Shown piece after piece: positions 1-11,148 of a stretch of DNA of 64,000 nt. The position numbers were made by a program, and so were the translations under genes. The notes under the pieces were generated by a model, which was given only the letters and a program-made list of their open reading frames with translations, did not search any database and was not told where the DNA came from. This DNA comes from Denitromonas sp. (GTDB taxonomy: Bacteria > Pseudomonadota > Gammaproteobacteria > Burkholderiales > Rhodocyclaceae). Position 1 is the first letter of the stretch; the number at the start of each line of letters is the position of its first letter. Location of the stretch: assembly GCF_034676725.1 (NCBI RefSeq), contig NZ_JAUCBR010000004.1, forward strand, positions 4,182,001 to 4,246,000, written 5' to 3'.

Positions 1-274
1 CATGCAGGACGAAGCGACGGTGTTCGCCGACCCCAATGACCGTGCCAGCCAGGAGTCCGATATCGCTCTGGAACTGCGCAACCGCGACCGCGAGCGAAAG
101 CTCATCAAGAAGATCGACGAGGCCCTCGGTCGCATCGAGTCCGGCGAGTACGGCTACTGTGACAGCTGTGGCGTCGAGATCGGCCTCAAGCGCCTCGAAG
201 CACGCCCGACGGCAACGATGTGCATCGACTGCAAGACCCTCGAGGAAATGCGCGAGCGCCAGGTCGCCAAGTAA
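1..274 (+). CDS. dksA: RNA polymerase-binding transcription factor DksA (3' part)
   Basis: Only the last ~90 residues are inside the window; the 5' end lies upstream. DksA binds the secondary channel of RNA polymerase and, with ppGpp, adjusts rRNA and amino-acid promoter activity. The visible part holds the end of the coiled coil and the four-cysteine zinc finger of the family (C-x2-C in GYCDSCG, then C-x2-C in TMCIDCK), followed by the C-terminal helix KTLEEMRERQ. The gene ends in front of a strong hairpin terminator shared with the convergent pnp gene. Assignment to DksA rather than a short TraR-type protein rests on the coiled-coil remnant and C-terminal helix. Confidence 0.9.
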   Translation, partial: MQDEATVFADPNDRASQESDIALELRNRDRERKLIKKIDEALGRIESGEYGYCDSCGVEIGLKRLEARPTATMCIDCKTLEEMRERQVAK

Positions 275-328
275 GCCCCCCCACCGCCACCGCCCGGCAC
301 GCCACATCGGCACCGGGCTGGCGGCAAA

Positions 329-356
329 AAAATAGGCACCCGAGGGTGCCTATTTT
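329..356. terminator. Bidirectional intrinsic terminator between dksA and pnp
   Basis: A perfect 12-bp inverted repeat (AAAATAGGCACC, loop CGAG, GGTGCCTATTTT) sits between two convergent genes. The A/T ends supply a U-tract in either direction, so it can end both dksA and the rpsO-pnp transcript. Confidence 0.9.
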
Positions 357-371
357 CATGTCCGGCCAGGA

Positions 372-2471
<2,100 letters not shown>

Positions 2472-2553
2472 GGGACTTTCCTTTCAAATTGGGCAGCAGG
2501 CAACAACTGCCGGGTTTTTTACGCTGTGAGTGAAATCGGCGGAAACAATGACA

Positions 2554-2588
2554 AAAGCCGGCGCGGCCGCAAGGCTCACACCGGCTTT
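2554..2588 (-). terminator. Terminator after rpsO
   Basis: The stem AAAGCCGG (2554-2561) pairs with CCGGCTTT (2581-2588). Read on the minus strand it is followed by a U-rich run. It lies between rpsO and pnp, so it probably attenuates rather than isolates pnp. Confidence 0.7.
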
Positions 2589-2637
2589 GATGCGGCTGGC
2601 AGACGCTGCTGACGCAGTCGCCATAAGGCCCACCCGC

Positions 2638-2907
2638 TTACTTACGCAGACCGAGGCGCTCAATCAGAGCACGGTATGCGTCGGCATTCGTGCGCTTGAG
2701 GTAATCGAGCAGCTTACGGCGCAAGCTCACCATCTTGAGCAGACCGCGGCGGGAGTGGTGATCCTTTGCGTTGGCCTTGAAGTGACCGGTCAGGCCATTG
2801 ATGCGGGCAGTCAGCAGTGCCACCTGAACTTCAGGAGACCCCGTATCGCCCTGCGCGCGCTGGAAATCACCAACAATCTGCGCTTTCTGTGCTGTGTCGA
2901 GAGCCAT
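2638..2907 (-). CDS. rpsO: 30S ribosomal protein S15
   Basis: S15 is a primary 16S rRNA-binding protein of the 30S platform and helps form an intersubunit bridge. The 89-residue length is exactly that of the bacterial family, and the conserved segments GSPEVQVALLTARI, DHHSRRGLL and RRKLLDYLK are all present. It has its own near-consensus sigma70 promoter in the truB-rpsO gap and a terminator behind it, the same organisation as in E. coli truB-rpsO-pnp. Confidence 0.98.
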   Translation of the reverse strand: MALDTAQKAQIVGDFQRAQGDTGSPEVQVALLTARINGLTGHFKANAKDHHSRRGLLKMVSLRRKLLDYLKRTNADAYRALIERLGLRK

Positions 2908-2952
2908 GTAACGTTACTCTTTGGTTGAATTCTGGTTTTCGGAAAAGCGGGG

Positions 2953-2981
2953 ATTATAACTACGCCGCATCGTAAGTTCAA
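2953..2981 (-). promoter_or_regulatory. Sigma70 promoter of rpsO
   Basis: On the minus strand a -35 TTGAAC (2976-2981) and a perfect -10 TATAAT (2953-2958) are separated by 17 bp, about 45 bp before the rpsO start codon. Confidence 0.8.
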
Positions 2982-3017
2982 GTTTCTACGTACTATTTGA
3001 TCGCCAATACCGCACGA

Positions 3018-3927
3018 TCAATTCGTCACGACCAGGCGCTGAGACGACAATACACTTGCATCGTCGACACGCCCCAGGCCGAGAAAACGGTCTGCCAGAT
3101 AGACCCGGTAGCTGCCGGCGGCCACGCCGTCGAGCGCCACCGTCTGCCCGTGACACAATTGGCGGGAACCCATTTCATCCAGCGCAAGGACCGGCAGCGC
3201 ACCAATCAGACAGTTCGACCGGTGCCAGCATCGCGCGCGCATCGTCGATCGTTGCCGCCTCGACCGCATCGAGCGTCACCGCCGAGTCGATGGCAAACGG
3301 GCCGATCCGGGTCCGGCGCAAAGCGGTCAGATGAGCACCGCAGCCGAGCCGGTTGCCAATATCTTCCGCCAGGGTCCGAATATACGTCCCTTTGCTGCAG
3401 CGCACACGCATCACGAAGCCATCCGGCCCGGTGGGCTCGCAATCGAGAGCGTGAATCATCACGCGACGGCGCTTGCGTTCGATGTCGATCCCCTCCCGCG
3501 CGTAGGCATACAGGGGTTTCCCGGCATGCTTGAGGGCGGAGAACATCGGCGGCAATTGCTCGACTTCGCCAACGAACGCCCGCGCCGCAGCGCGAATCTC
3601 ATCCGCCGAAAACGCAGCGGGCTTGCGATCGAGCACCTCGCCCTCGGCGTCGCCGGTGGTCGTGGTCACGCCAAGCAATACCGTGGCTTCGTAGCCCTTG
3701 TCGGCATCGAGCAGGGTCTGCGAGAACTTGGTCGACTCACCGAAGGCGAGCGGCAGCAGGCCCGTCGCCATCGGATCGAGCGTGCCGGTATGCCCGGCCT
3801 TGGCCGCACCGAGCGCGTTTCGCGCACGCTGCAAGGCGGCGTTCGAGCTGATGCCCTGCGGCTTGTCCAGCAGCAACACCCCGTCGACCGGATCACGCCG
3901 ACGCGGCGGTCGTTCAGTCTTCTTCAT
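3018..3927 (-). pseudogene. truB: tRNA pseudouridine(55) synthase TruB, apparent frameshift near the C-terminus
   Basis: TruB makes pseudouridine 55 in the T-loop of tRNAs. The frame from 3927 encodes the complete catalytic domain, with the catalytic Asp in AGHTGTLDPMATG, but after LAPVELSD it runs into an unrelated tail and stops at 3175. The expected C-terminal PUA-like domain (LIGALPVLALDEMG to FLGLGRVDDASVLSSQRLV) continues in another frame down to 3018. Dropping one T in the CTGTCTG stretch near 3205-3212 joins the two into PVELLIGALPVLALD, so one extra base is the simplest explanation. It may be a sequencing error or a true mutation. The catalytic part is intact, so some activity may remain. 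The start overlaps rbfA by 14 bp. Confidence 0.85.
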
Positions 3928-4300
3928 CCGCCGGTTTGGCGCGTGCCTGGTCTTCGTGCACCGCCTTGTCGATCAGCGCGGAGAGCTGGGCGCCGCGCTC
4001 GACCGAGGCGTCGTAGATGAAATGCAGCTCGGGCGTGGAGTGGATGCGAATCCGCCGGCCCAGCTCACGCCGCAGGAAACCCGAAGCGCGACGCAGACCG
4101 GCGAGGATTTCTTCCACCCCTTCCGCGCCGGTCATCGAGGTGAAATACACCTTGGCGTGCGCAAAATCCGGCGTCACGTCCACTTCGGTCAATGAGATGA
4201 AGCCGATCCGCGGATCCTTCACCTCCAGGCGCAGCAACTCGGCCAGCTCGCGACGCATCTGCTCGCCGACCCGGGTTGCGCGGGAATAGTCCTTCGCCAT
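3914..4300 (-). CDS. rbfA: 30S ribosome-binding factor RbfA
   Basis: RbfA binds the immature 30S subunit and helps late 16S rRNA maturation, especially in the cold. The 128 residues form a single KH-like domain: RVGEQMRRELAELL at the N-terminus, DPRIGFISLTEVDVTPDFAHAKVY as the central signature, and a charged tail. It lies 12 bp downstream of infB and overlaps truB, as expected in this operon. Confidence 0.95.
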   Translation of the reverse strand: MAKDYSRATRVGEQMRRELAELLRLEVKDPRIGFISLTEVDVTPDFAHAKVYFTSMTGAEGVEEILAGLRRASGFLRRELGRRIRIHSTPELHFIYDASVERGAQLSALIDKAVHEDQARAKPADEED

Positions 4301-4312
4301 GCCGTCTTCGCC

Positions 4313-7183
4313 TTACAGCGAGCGCGCCACTTCGCGCACCTCGAACACTTCCAGGTGGTCGCCTTCCTGGATGTCGTTGAAGTTCTTCAGCGACAGACCG
4401 CATTCGAAGGCCGACTTCACTTCCTTGACATCGTCCTTGAAGCGCTTGAGCGATTCGAGCTCGCCGGTGTGGATGACCACGTTGTCGCGCAGCACGCGCA
4501 CCTTGGAGCCGCGCTTGACGATACCTTCGAGCACATAGCAGCCGGCGATGGTGCCGATCTTCGACACCGTGAACACCTGACGCACTTCGACCGTACCGAT
4601 GACCTCTTCGCGCTTCTCCGGCGAGAGCATGCCGGACAGCGCTGCCTTCACCTCATCGACCGCATCGTAAATGATGTTGTAGTAACGCAGATCGACTCCG
4701 AAGTTCTCGGCCAGCCCGCGTGCCTTGGCGTCTGCACGGGTGTTGAAGCCGATGATCACGCCACCCGAGGCCTGCGCCAGGTTGACGTCGGATTCGGTGA
4801 TGGCACCGACTGCGCCGTGGATGACCTTGACACGCACTTCGTCGGTCGAGAGCTTTTGCAGTGCATGCACCAGCGCTTCCTGCGAACCCTGCACGTCGGC
4901 CTTGATGATCAGCGGCAGCGTCTTGACTTCGCTCTCGCCCATCTGCTCGAGCATGTTCTCGAGCTTGGCCGCCTGCTGCTTGGCCAGTTTGACGTCGCGG
5001 AACTTGCCCTGACGGAACAGCGCAATCTCGCGCGCCTTACGCTCGTCGGCCAGCACGATGGCTTCGTCACCGGCCGCCGGCACATCCGACAGGCCGAGGA
5101 TCTCGACCGGAATCGACGGCCCGGCCTCTTCGATCGGTTTGCCGTTCTCGTCCAGCATGGCACGGATCCGGCCAAAGGTGGCGCCGACCAGCATCACATC
5201 GCCCTTGCGCAGCGTACCCGACTGCACCAGCAGCGAGGCCACGGCACCGCGGCCCTTGTCCAGGCGCGCTTCGACGATCAGGCCCTTGGCCGGGGCGTCG
5301 TATTGCGCATTGAGTTCGAGCACTTCGGCCTGCAGCAGGATGGCCTCGAGCAGGTCATCGATACCCTGGCCGGTCTTGGCCGACACCGAGACGAACATCG
5401 CCTCGCCGCCGTACTCTTCCGGCACCACGCCTTCGGACACCAGCTCCTGCTTGACGCGCTCGGGGTTGGCTTCGGGCTTGTCGATCTTGTTGACCGCCAC
5501 CACCAGCGGCACGCCGGCGGCCTGCGCATGGTGGATGGCTTCCTTGGTCTGCGGCATCACGCCGTCGTCGGCGGCCACCACCAGCACCACGATGTCGGTT
5601 GCCTTGGCACCACGCGCACGCATGGCCGTAAAGGCTTCGTGACCCGGGGTGTCGAGGAAGGTAACCATGCCACGTTCGGTTTCGACGTGATAGGCACCAA
5701 TGTGCTGGGTAATGCCGCCCGCTTCGCCCGCAGCCACCTTGGCGGCACGGATGCGGTCGAGCAAGGAGGTCTTGCCGTGGTCGACGTGGCCCATCACGGT
5801 CACCACCGGCGCACGCGGCTCCAGCGGCACGTCCTTGTGCTCGTCGCTCTCCTCGAGGAAGGCGTCGGGATCATCCAGCTTGGCGGCATGCGCCTTGTGG
5901 CCCATTTCCTCGACGATGATCATCGCCGTTTCCTGGTCCAGCACCTGGTTGATGGTGACCATCGAACCCATCTTCATCAGCGCCTTGATCACTTCGGTGG
6001 CCTTGATCGCCATCTTGTGGGCCAGTTCGGCCACGGTGATGGTTTCGGGCACATGCACGTCGTGCACCACCGGATCGACCGGCGCCTTGAAGTTGGTGCT
6101 GGTCTGCTGGTCACGCTGATTGCGCGAGTTGCGGCCACCACCGGCGCGCTTGCCGCCGCGCCAGTTGGTGGTCCCGGCCGGGCTGTCGGCGCCGCGCGTC
6201 TTCAGCGTACGGCGCTTGCCGCCGTCACCGGCATTGGCATCCTTGCGACTCTGTTCGTCTTTCTGCGGCTTGTGGAGGGTGTGTCCACCCTCGTCGGCCT
6301 TGCCTTTTGCCTTGGCTTTGGCGCCTTCGGCCGCCTCGAGCTTGGCGCGCTCGGCAGCGGCACGTGCCGCCGCTTCACGCTCTTCGCGTGCCTGGCGGTC
6401 GGCCAGCTGGCGGGCAAGCAGTTCGGAGTGGCGGCGGGATTCGGCCTCACGCGCCTGAATCTCGGCCGGATCGAGCAGCTCGGAGATCTGGACGCGGCGC
6501 ACGCGGCGCTTGGTCGTGGGCGCCGCGGCGGCGGTCGTGTCGTCGTCGTCGCCTTCATCGGCGTCGCCACCGGCTTCCGCGGCCACCGGCGCAGCGGGCG
6601 CCTTGGTGTCGGGCTTGGCCGGGGCCTTCACCACTTCAGGCTCAGGCTCGGGTTCCGGCGCCGGGGCCTCCTTGGCAACCGGCACTTCCTCAGCAACCAC
6701 CGGCGCCGCCGCTGCAGCAGGCGCCGCCTCGGGTTCGGCCGGCGTCACCACCGGGGTCTCGGCAACCACCGGGGTCACCTCAACGACATCGGCCACCGGC
6801 GCTTCGGGCGCAACCGGCTCGGCCACGGGGGCTGCCTCGGGGGCCACGTCGGCATCCTTGCGCGCCTCGGCCTCGGCAACCAGTTCGTCACGCTTGACGA
6901 ACACCCGCTTCTTGCGCACTTCAACCTGAACAGTGCGTGCACGGCCGGTCGAGTCGGTCGCCTTGATCTCGCTCGTTTCCTTGCGCGTCAGGGTGATCTT
7001 CGACTTGGACTTGTCTTCACCGTGCGAGCGGCGCAGGTAGTCAAGCAGCTTGGTCTTGTCCTGTTCGGTGAGGCGATCATCGACATTGCCGATACTCACA
7101 CCGGCCTTCTTCAACTGCTCGAGCAGCAAGGCCGCCGGCATTTTCAGCTCGCCGGCAAACTGTGTAACGGTTATTTGTTCCAT
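4313..7183 (-). CDS. infB: Translation initiation factor IF-2
   Basis: IF-2 is the GTPase that places initiator tRNA on the 30S subunit and promotes 50S joining. The 956 residues contain an N-terminal IF2N module, a long Ala/Pro/Val/Glu-rich linker (about 95-230), a charged Arg/Lys-rich stretch, a second IF2N module, and the G domain from about residue 460 with GHVDHGKT (G1), DTPGHEAF (G3) and NKID (G4), followed by the beta-barrel, spacer and fMet-tRNA-binding domains. The long linker is typical of proteobacteria. It follows nusA by 14 bp. Confidence 0.98.
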   Translation of the reverse strand: MEQITVTQFAGELKMPAALLLEQLKKAGVSIGNVDDRLTEQDKTKLLDYLRRSHGEDKSKSKITLTRKETSEIKATDSTGRARTVQVEVRKKRVFVKRDELVAEAEARKDADVAPEAAPVAEPVAPEAPVADVVEVTPVVAETPVVTPAEPEAAPAAAAAPVVAEEVPVAKEAPAPEPEPEPEVVKAPAKPDTKAPAAPVAAEAGGDADEGDDDDTTAAAAPTTKRRVRRVQISELLDPAEIQAREAESRRHSELLARQLADRQAREEREAAARAAAERAKLEAAEGAKAKAKGKADEGGHTLHKPQKDEQSRKDANAGDGGKRRTLKTRGADSPAGTTNWRGGKRAGGGRNSRNQRDQQTSTNFKAPVDPVVHDVHVPETITVAELAHKMAIKATEVIKALMKMGSMVTINQVLDQETAMIIVEEMGHKAHAAKLDDPDAFLEESDEHKDVPLEPRAPVVTVMGHVDHGKTSLLDRIRAAKVAAGEAGGITQHIGAYHVETERGMVTFLDTPGHEAFTAMRARGAKATDIVVLVVAADDGVMPQTKEAIHHAQAAGVPLVVAVNKIDKPEANPERVKQELVSEGVVPEEYGGEAMFVSVSAKTGQGIDDLLEAILLQAEVLELNAQYDAPAKGLIVEARLDKGRGAVASLLVQSGTLRKGDVMLVGATFGRIRAMLDENGKPIEEAGPSIPVEILGLSDVPAAGDEAIVLADERKAREIALFRQGKFRDVKLAKQQAAKLENMLEQMGESEVKTLPLIIKADVQGSQEALVHALQKLSTDEVRVKVIHGAVGAITESDVNLAQASGGVIIGFNTRADAKARGLAENFGVDLRYYNIIYDAVDEVKAALSGMLSPEKREEVIGTVEVRQVFTVSKIGTIAGCYVLEGIVKRGSKVRVLRDNVVIHTGELESLKRFKDDVKEVKSAFECGLSLKNFNDIQEGDHLEVFEVREVARSL

Positions 7184-7197
7184 CTTCCCCCCTTGCC

Positions 7198-8670
7198 TTA
7201 CTCGAACCAGTGCGCGCGCGCGACGGTAATCAGCGCGACAGCACGGGACTCATCGATCCCGGTCATTTCCACCAGTTCGTCGGTCGCCAGATCCGCGAGT
7301 TCGTCGCGGGTCAGCACCCCATGGCCTGCCAGAGCCGCCGCCAGATCCTTGTCCATGCCTTCGAGGCCGATCAGGTCTTCGGAAACGGTTTCCAGCTTCT
7401 CTTCGGTCACAATAGCTTCGGTCAGCAGCACGTTACGCGCACGATTGCGCAGCTCGTTGACCGTATCTTCGTCGAACGCTTCGATCTCGAGCATTTCAGA
7501 CAGCGGCACGTAGGCGATCTCCTCGAGCGAGGTGAATCCCTCGTCGATCAGGATGTCCGCCACTTCCTCGTCCACATCGAGGCGCTCCATGAACAAGGTG
7601 CGCAGACCGCCGCGCTCGACATCGGCACGCTGGGCCGACTCTTCCTCGCTCATCAGGTTGATCGACCAGCCCGTCAGCTCAGACGCCAGCTTGACGTTCT
7701 GCCCGCTGCGGCCGATGGCGATCGCCAGGTTGTTTTCGTCAACCACCACATCCATCGAGTGGGTTTCTTCGTCAACGACGATCGAACTCACCTCGGCCGG
7801 CTGCAGCGCGGCAATGACGAACTGGGCCGGATCGGCCGACCAGACGATGATGTCGATCTGTTCGCCACCGATCTCGTTGCGCACGGCGGTGACGCGCGAA
7901 CCGCGCAGGCCGACGCAGGTGCCGATCGGGTCGATACGCGGGTCATGCGCCTGCACGGCGATCTTGGCACGCAGCCCCGGATCGCGGGCGCAGGCCTTGG
8001 TCTCGAGCAGGCCGTCTTCGATCTCCGGCACTTCGAGCTCGAACAGCTTCATCAGGAACTCGGGCGCGGTACGCGACAGGATCAGCTGCGGGCCGCGGGC
8101 ATTGCGGTCGATGCGCAGCAGGTAAGCCTTGACGCGGTCGCCCACGCGCAGGTTTTCCTTCTGGATCATCTGGTCGCGCGGCAGCAGGGCTTCCAGGCGG
8201 CCCACCTCGATGATCGCGTTGCCGCGCTCCATGCGCTTGATCGTGCCGCTGACCAGGAATTCCTTGCGCTCGAGGAAGTCGTTGAGCACCTGCTCGCGCT
8301 CGGCGTCGCGGATCTTCTGCAGGATGACCTGCTTGGCCGCCTGTGCACCGATACGGCCGAAGTCGATCGGCTCGAGGGCTTCTTCGATGAATTCACCAAC
8401 CTGGATATCCGGCACCTCTTCGCGGGCGTCGATCAGCCCCATCTGGGCCTCATCGTTCTCGACCTCGGCGTCGGGCAGCACCTCCCAGCGACGGAAGGAC
8501 TCGTAGTCTCCCGTCTCGCGATCGATGGTCACGCGCACGTCGGCATCATCGTGAATGCGCTTCTTCGTGGCAGAGGCCAGCGCCGACTCAAGCGCGGCGA
8601 ACACGATATCTTTCAAAACGTTCTTTTCACGCGCCAGTGCATCGACAAGCAGCAGAATCTCGCGGCTCAT
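7198..8670 (-). CDS. nusA: Transcription termination/antitermination protein NusA
   Basis: NusA binds RNA polymerase and nascent RNA and acts in pausing, termination and antitermination. The 490 residues show the N-terminal polymerase-binding domain (MSREILLLVDALAREK), an S1 domain, two KH domains (CVGLRGSRV and AIGRSGQNVKLA) and two C-terminal acidic helix-hairpin-helix repeats. This matches the proteobacterial length and order. It sits between rimP and infB. Confidence 0.97.
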   Translation of the reverse strand: MSREILLLVDALAREKNVLKDIVFAALESALASATKKRIHDDADVRVTIDRETGDYESFRRWEVLPDAEVENDEAQMGLIDAREEVPDIQVGEFIEEALEPIDFGRIGAQAAKQVILQKIRDAEREQVLNDFLERKEFLVSGTIKRMERGNAIIEVGRLEALLPRDQMIQKENLRVGDRVKAYLLRIDRNARGPQLILSRTAPEFLMKLFELEVPEIEDGLLETKACARDPGLRAKIAVQAHDPRIDPIGTCVGLRGSRVTAVRNEIGGEQIDIIVWSADPAQFVIAALQPAEVSSIVVDEETHSMDVVVDENNLAIAIGRSGQNVKLASELTGWSINLMSEEESAQRADVERGGLRTLFMERLDVDEEVADILIDEGFTSLEEIAYVPLSEMLEIEAFDEDTVNELRNRARNVLLTEAIVTEEKLETVSEDLIGLEGMDKDLAAALAGHGVLTRDELADLATDELVEMTGIDESRAVALITVARAHWFE

Positions 8671-8694
8671 GTAATCAGACCTCCAGACCGAAGC

Positions 8695-9129
8695 TCAAAA
8701 TTGGGGCACCAGACGTGCTTTCTCGACTTCCTCGAGCGGGATTTCCAGCACGCCGGCATCTTGCGCCAGCAACACCTTCCCGTCGGCAAAGCCCTTGAGC
8801 ACGCCCGAAAAATTGCGTTGATTTCCGTTGTTCAATGGCAGATGCGTGCGCAGCTGGATGGTCTCGCCGGCAAAGCGCTCGAAATCGGCCGCTTTCTTGA
8901 GCGGACGATCGAGGCCGGGCGACGACACTTCCAGGCGGTCGTAGTCGACATTCTCGACTTCGAACACACGGGTCAGCTGGTTGCTGACGGTGGCGCAATC
9001 GTCCACCGTGATGCCTCGCGGCACATCAATGAACACGCGCAGCAGCCGGGCTCGCGGCGACATTTCCATGTCGACCAACTCGTAGCCCAAACCCGTTACC
9101 ACCTGTTCAACCAAGCCAGCCAGATCCAT
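8695..9129 (-). CDS. rimP: Ribosome maturation factor RimP
   Basis: RimP is needed for 30S subunit maturation. From the ATG at 9127-9129 the protein is 144 residues and starts MDLAGLVEQVVTGLGYELVD, the usual family N-terminus; an in-frame TTG 12 bp upstream lies in the terminator tail and is not preferred. The conserved central motif is RVFIDVPRGITVDDC, with FERFAGETIQLR in the C-terminal SH3-like part. First gene of the nusA-infB operon. Confidence 0.95.
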   Translation of the reverse strand: MDLAGLVEQVVTGLGYELVDMEMSPRARLLRVFIDVPRGITVDDCATVSNQLTRVFEVENVDYDRLEVSSPGLDRPLKKAADFERFAGETIQLRTHLPLNNGNQRNFSGVLKGFADGKVLLAQDAGVLEIPLEEVEKARLVPQF

Positions 9130-9140
9130 TTTCGCGCCCA

Positions 9141-9167
9141 AAAATAAAAAAATGGGCTTGCGCCCAT
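9141..9167 (-). terminator. Intrinsic terminator after rluB, upstream of rimP
   Basis: The stem ATGGGC (9152-9157) pairs with GCCCAT (9162-9167) around a TTGC loop. On the minus strand it is followed by an almost unbroken U-run (9141-9151). It separates the rluB block from the rimP operon. Confidence 0.85.
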
Positions 9168-9257
9168 CCCCATCGTTTCAACTGGAAATCGGTGTTTTGG
9201 CGGCGCCAGGCCACCAAAACTCTCCGATTATAACCACTTACACTGCCTCAGGCAATT

Positions 9258-10610
9258 TCAGCGTCGCGAACGGCGCCCTTTGGCAGGCACCGCCTTCGGC
9301 GCCTCGATGCCGGCCAACTGGCATACCAGAGACTCATCCAGAGACTCGACCTGGCCGCGCTTGAGGCGCGACGGCATCAGCACCGGACCATAGCGCACCC
9401 GCATCAGCCGGCTCACCGTCAGCTCCAGCGCCTCGAACATGCGGCGCACTTCGCGGTTGCGCCCCTCGGACAGCACCACGTGGTACCAGTGATTGGCCCC
9501 CTCGCCGCCCCGATCAATCACGCTGGTGAAGCGCGCCACGCCGTCGCTCAACTCGATGCCGTTCTTCAGCAGCGCGATCTGCTCGTCGGTCAGCGAACCG
9601 AGCAACCGCACCGCGTACTCGCGCTCCATCTCGAAGCGCGGATGCATCAGCCGGTTGGCCAGGCTGCCATCGTCGGTAAACAGCAACAGACCAGAGGTAT
9701 TGAAGTCGAGCCGGCCAACCGCCACCCAGCGCCCATGGCGCAGCTTCGGCAGCTGCTCGAACACCGTCGCACGGCCTTCCGGGTCGTCGCGGGAGACGAT
9801 CTCGCCTTCCGGCTTGTGATACATCAGCACCCGCGGCACGCGGGTTTCAAAGCGCAGCTGCACCAGCTTGCCATTGACCCGGATACGATCGGCCGGGGTC
9901 ACCTTCTGGCCAATGGCCGCGGGCGCCTCGTTAACCGAGATCCGGCCGGCAATGATCATTTCCTCGATTTCGCGACGCGAGGCCACGCCGATGGCCGCCA
10001 GCGCCTTGTTCAAACGCTCCGGCACGGCAAACTGTTCCGGCACACGGCGGCCACCCTGGCCTTTTGCCGAATGGTTGCCACGACCGCCGCCGGCGCGGGG
10101 CGATGCCGACGCTGCGACAGGCGCCACATTGCCATTGGCCTCGCCCTGCCCGCCGGAACCGCCCTGCCCACGGGGCTTGCGCGCGCCACCAGCATTCTTC
10201 TGGCGCTGACCGCCGCGCGGGGCAACATTACCATTGGCTTCGCCGCCCTGCCCGCCGCCGCCGGCATGCGCACCGCCGCCACCGGATCGACGGCGACCGC
10301 GGCCGCCCTCGCCCGATCGCTGCCGGGTGTTGCCGGCCGACTCGACGTTGCCATTGGCCTCGGCCGCCTCGGCGCCGCCTTTGCCGCCCCGGCCACCGCG
10401 GCGATTCGATTTGCCGCGCGGCTTCGCATTGCCGGCGCCGTCGGGGCGCTCGCCACCCGGGGCAGCCTGTGGCGCCTGCGACGCTTCGCCACCTGCGGCA
10501 CGCGCTTCGCCACGCGGGCGTCGGCGACGGCCTTCCTTCGGCGGCTCGCCGGTCGCGTTCGGGTCTTTAGGCCGCGTCGGGCGTCGGGTCGGTTTCTGGG
10601 AGTTCGACAA
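9258..10610 (-). CDS. rluB: 23S rRNA pseudouridine synthase RluB, with long basic Gly-rich N-terminal extension
   Basis: RluB family enzymes make pseudouridine 2605 in 23S rRNA. The core starts near residue 200 with an S4 RNA-binding domain (RLNKALAAIGVASRREIEEM) and continues into the RsuA-type catalytic domain, with the catalytic Asp in VGRLDFNTSGLL and the C-terminal motif GRNREVRRMFE. The first ~195 residues are low-complexity, rich in Gly, Arg, Ala and Gln, and contain the repeat EANGNV three times (about residues 85, 122 and 155). Such tails occur in beta- and gammaproteobacterial RluB, but the repeat is distinctive here. The start overlaps scpB by 44 bp. Confidence 0.93.
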   Translation of the reverse strand: MSNSQKPTRRPTRPKDPNATGEPPKEGRRRRPRGEARAAGGEASQAPQAAPGGERPDGAGNAKPRGKSNRRGGRGGKGGAEAAEANGNVESAGNTRQRSGEGGRGRRRSGGGGAHAGGGGQGGEANGNVAPRGGQRQKNAGGARKPRGQGGSGGQGEANGNVAPVAASASPRAGGGRGNHSAKGQGGRRVPEQFAVPERLNKALAAIGVASRREIEEMIIAGRISVNEAPAAIGQKVTPADRIRVNGKLVQLRFETRVPRVLMYHKPEGEIVSRDDPEGRATVFEQLPKLRHGRWVAVGRLDFNTSGLLLFTDDGSLANRLMHPRFEMEREYAVRLLGSLTDEQIALLKNGIELSDGVARFTSVIDRGGEGANHWYHVVLSEGRNREVRRMFEALELTVSRLMRVRYGPVLMPSRLKRGQVESLDESLVCQLAGIEAPKAVPAKGRRSRR

Positions 10611-11148
10611 GGTCCATCATCCTTTCAATTTCAGTCAACGGAGGCAACTCCGTCAGGCTTCGCAGCCCCAACTCGTCGAGAAATCGACGTGTGGTGGCCA
10701 GCAGCGCCGGGCGCCCCGGGGTATCCCGGTAGCCCACCGCATCGATCCAGCCGCGCGATTCGAGCGTCTTGATCACGTTGGTCGATACCGCGACGCCGCG
10801 GATATCTTCAATATCGCCGCGCGTCACCGGCTGCCGGTAGGCGATGATCGCCAGTGTTTCGAGCACGGCACGCGAGTACTTCGGCGGCTTTTCATCCTTG
10901 AGCCGATCGAGGAACACCTGCATCTCGGGCCGCGTCTGAAAGCGCCAGCCAGAGGCCGACTGCACCAACTCCACGCCTCGGCCCTGCCACTGCTCACGCA
11001 GGCTGTCGAGCAGGCGGCGGATCATGTCACTGCCCGGGTCCTCGGCAAACAGTTGGCGCAACGCCGACACCGACCTCGGTTCGCTGGCCGACAGCAAGGC
11101 CGCTTCGAGAATCCGGGTGTACTCCTCAGGCGTGCTCGGTTCCTGCAT
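10567..11148 (-). CDS. scpB: Segregation and condensation protein B
   Basis: ScpB is the winged-helix kite subunit that, with ScpA, joins SMC in chromosome condensation. The 193 residues include YTRILEAALLSASEP at the N-terminus and the signature RAVLETLAIIAYRQPVTRGDIEDIRGV, with two winged-helix domains. Its start overlaps the end of scpA (23 bp) and its end overlaps rluB, giving a tightly coupled scpA-scpB-rluB unit. Confidence 0.95.
   Translation of the reverse strand: MQEPSTPEEYTRILEAALLSASEPRSVSALRQLFAEDPGSDMIRRLLDSLREQWQGRGVELVQSASGWRFQTRPEMQVFLDRLKDEKPPKYSRAVLETLAIIAYRQPVTRGDIEDIRGVAVSTNVIKTLESRGWIDAVGYRDTPGRPALLATTRRFLDELGLRSLTELPPLTEIERMMDLVELPETDPTPDAA

Noticed and set aside
4355..7513. 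Open frame of over 1000 codons on the plus strand opposite infB and nusA
   Set aside because: Antisense shadow of high-GC codon bias; His/Leu/Gly/Arg-rich, no motif, and infB on the other strand is unmistakable.
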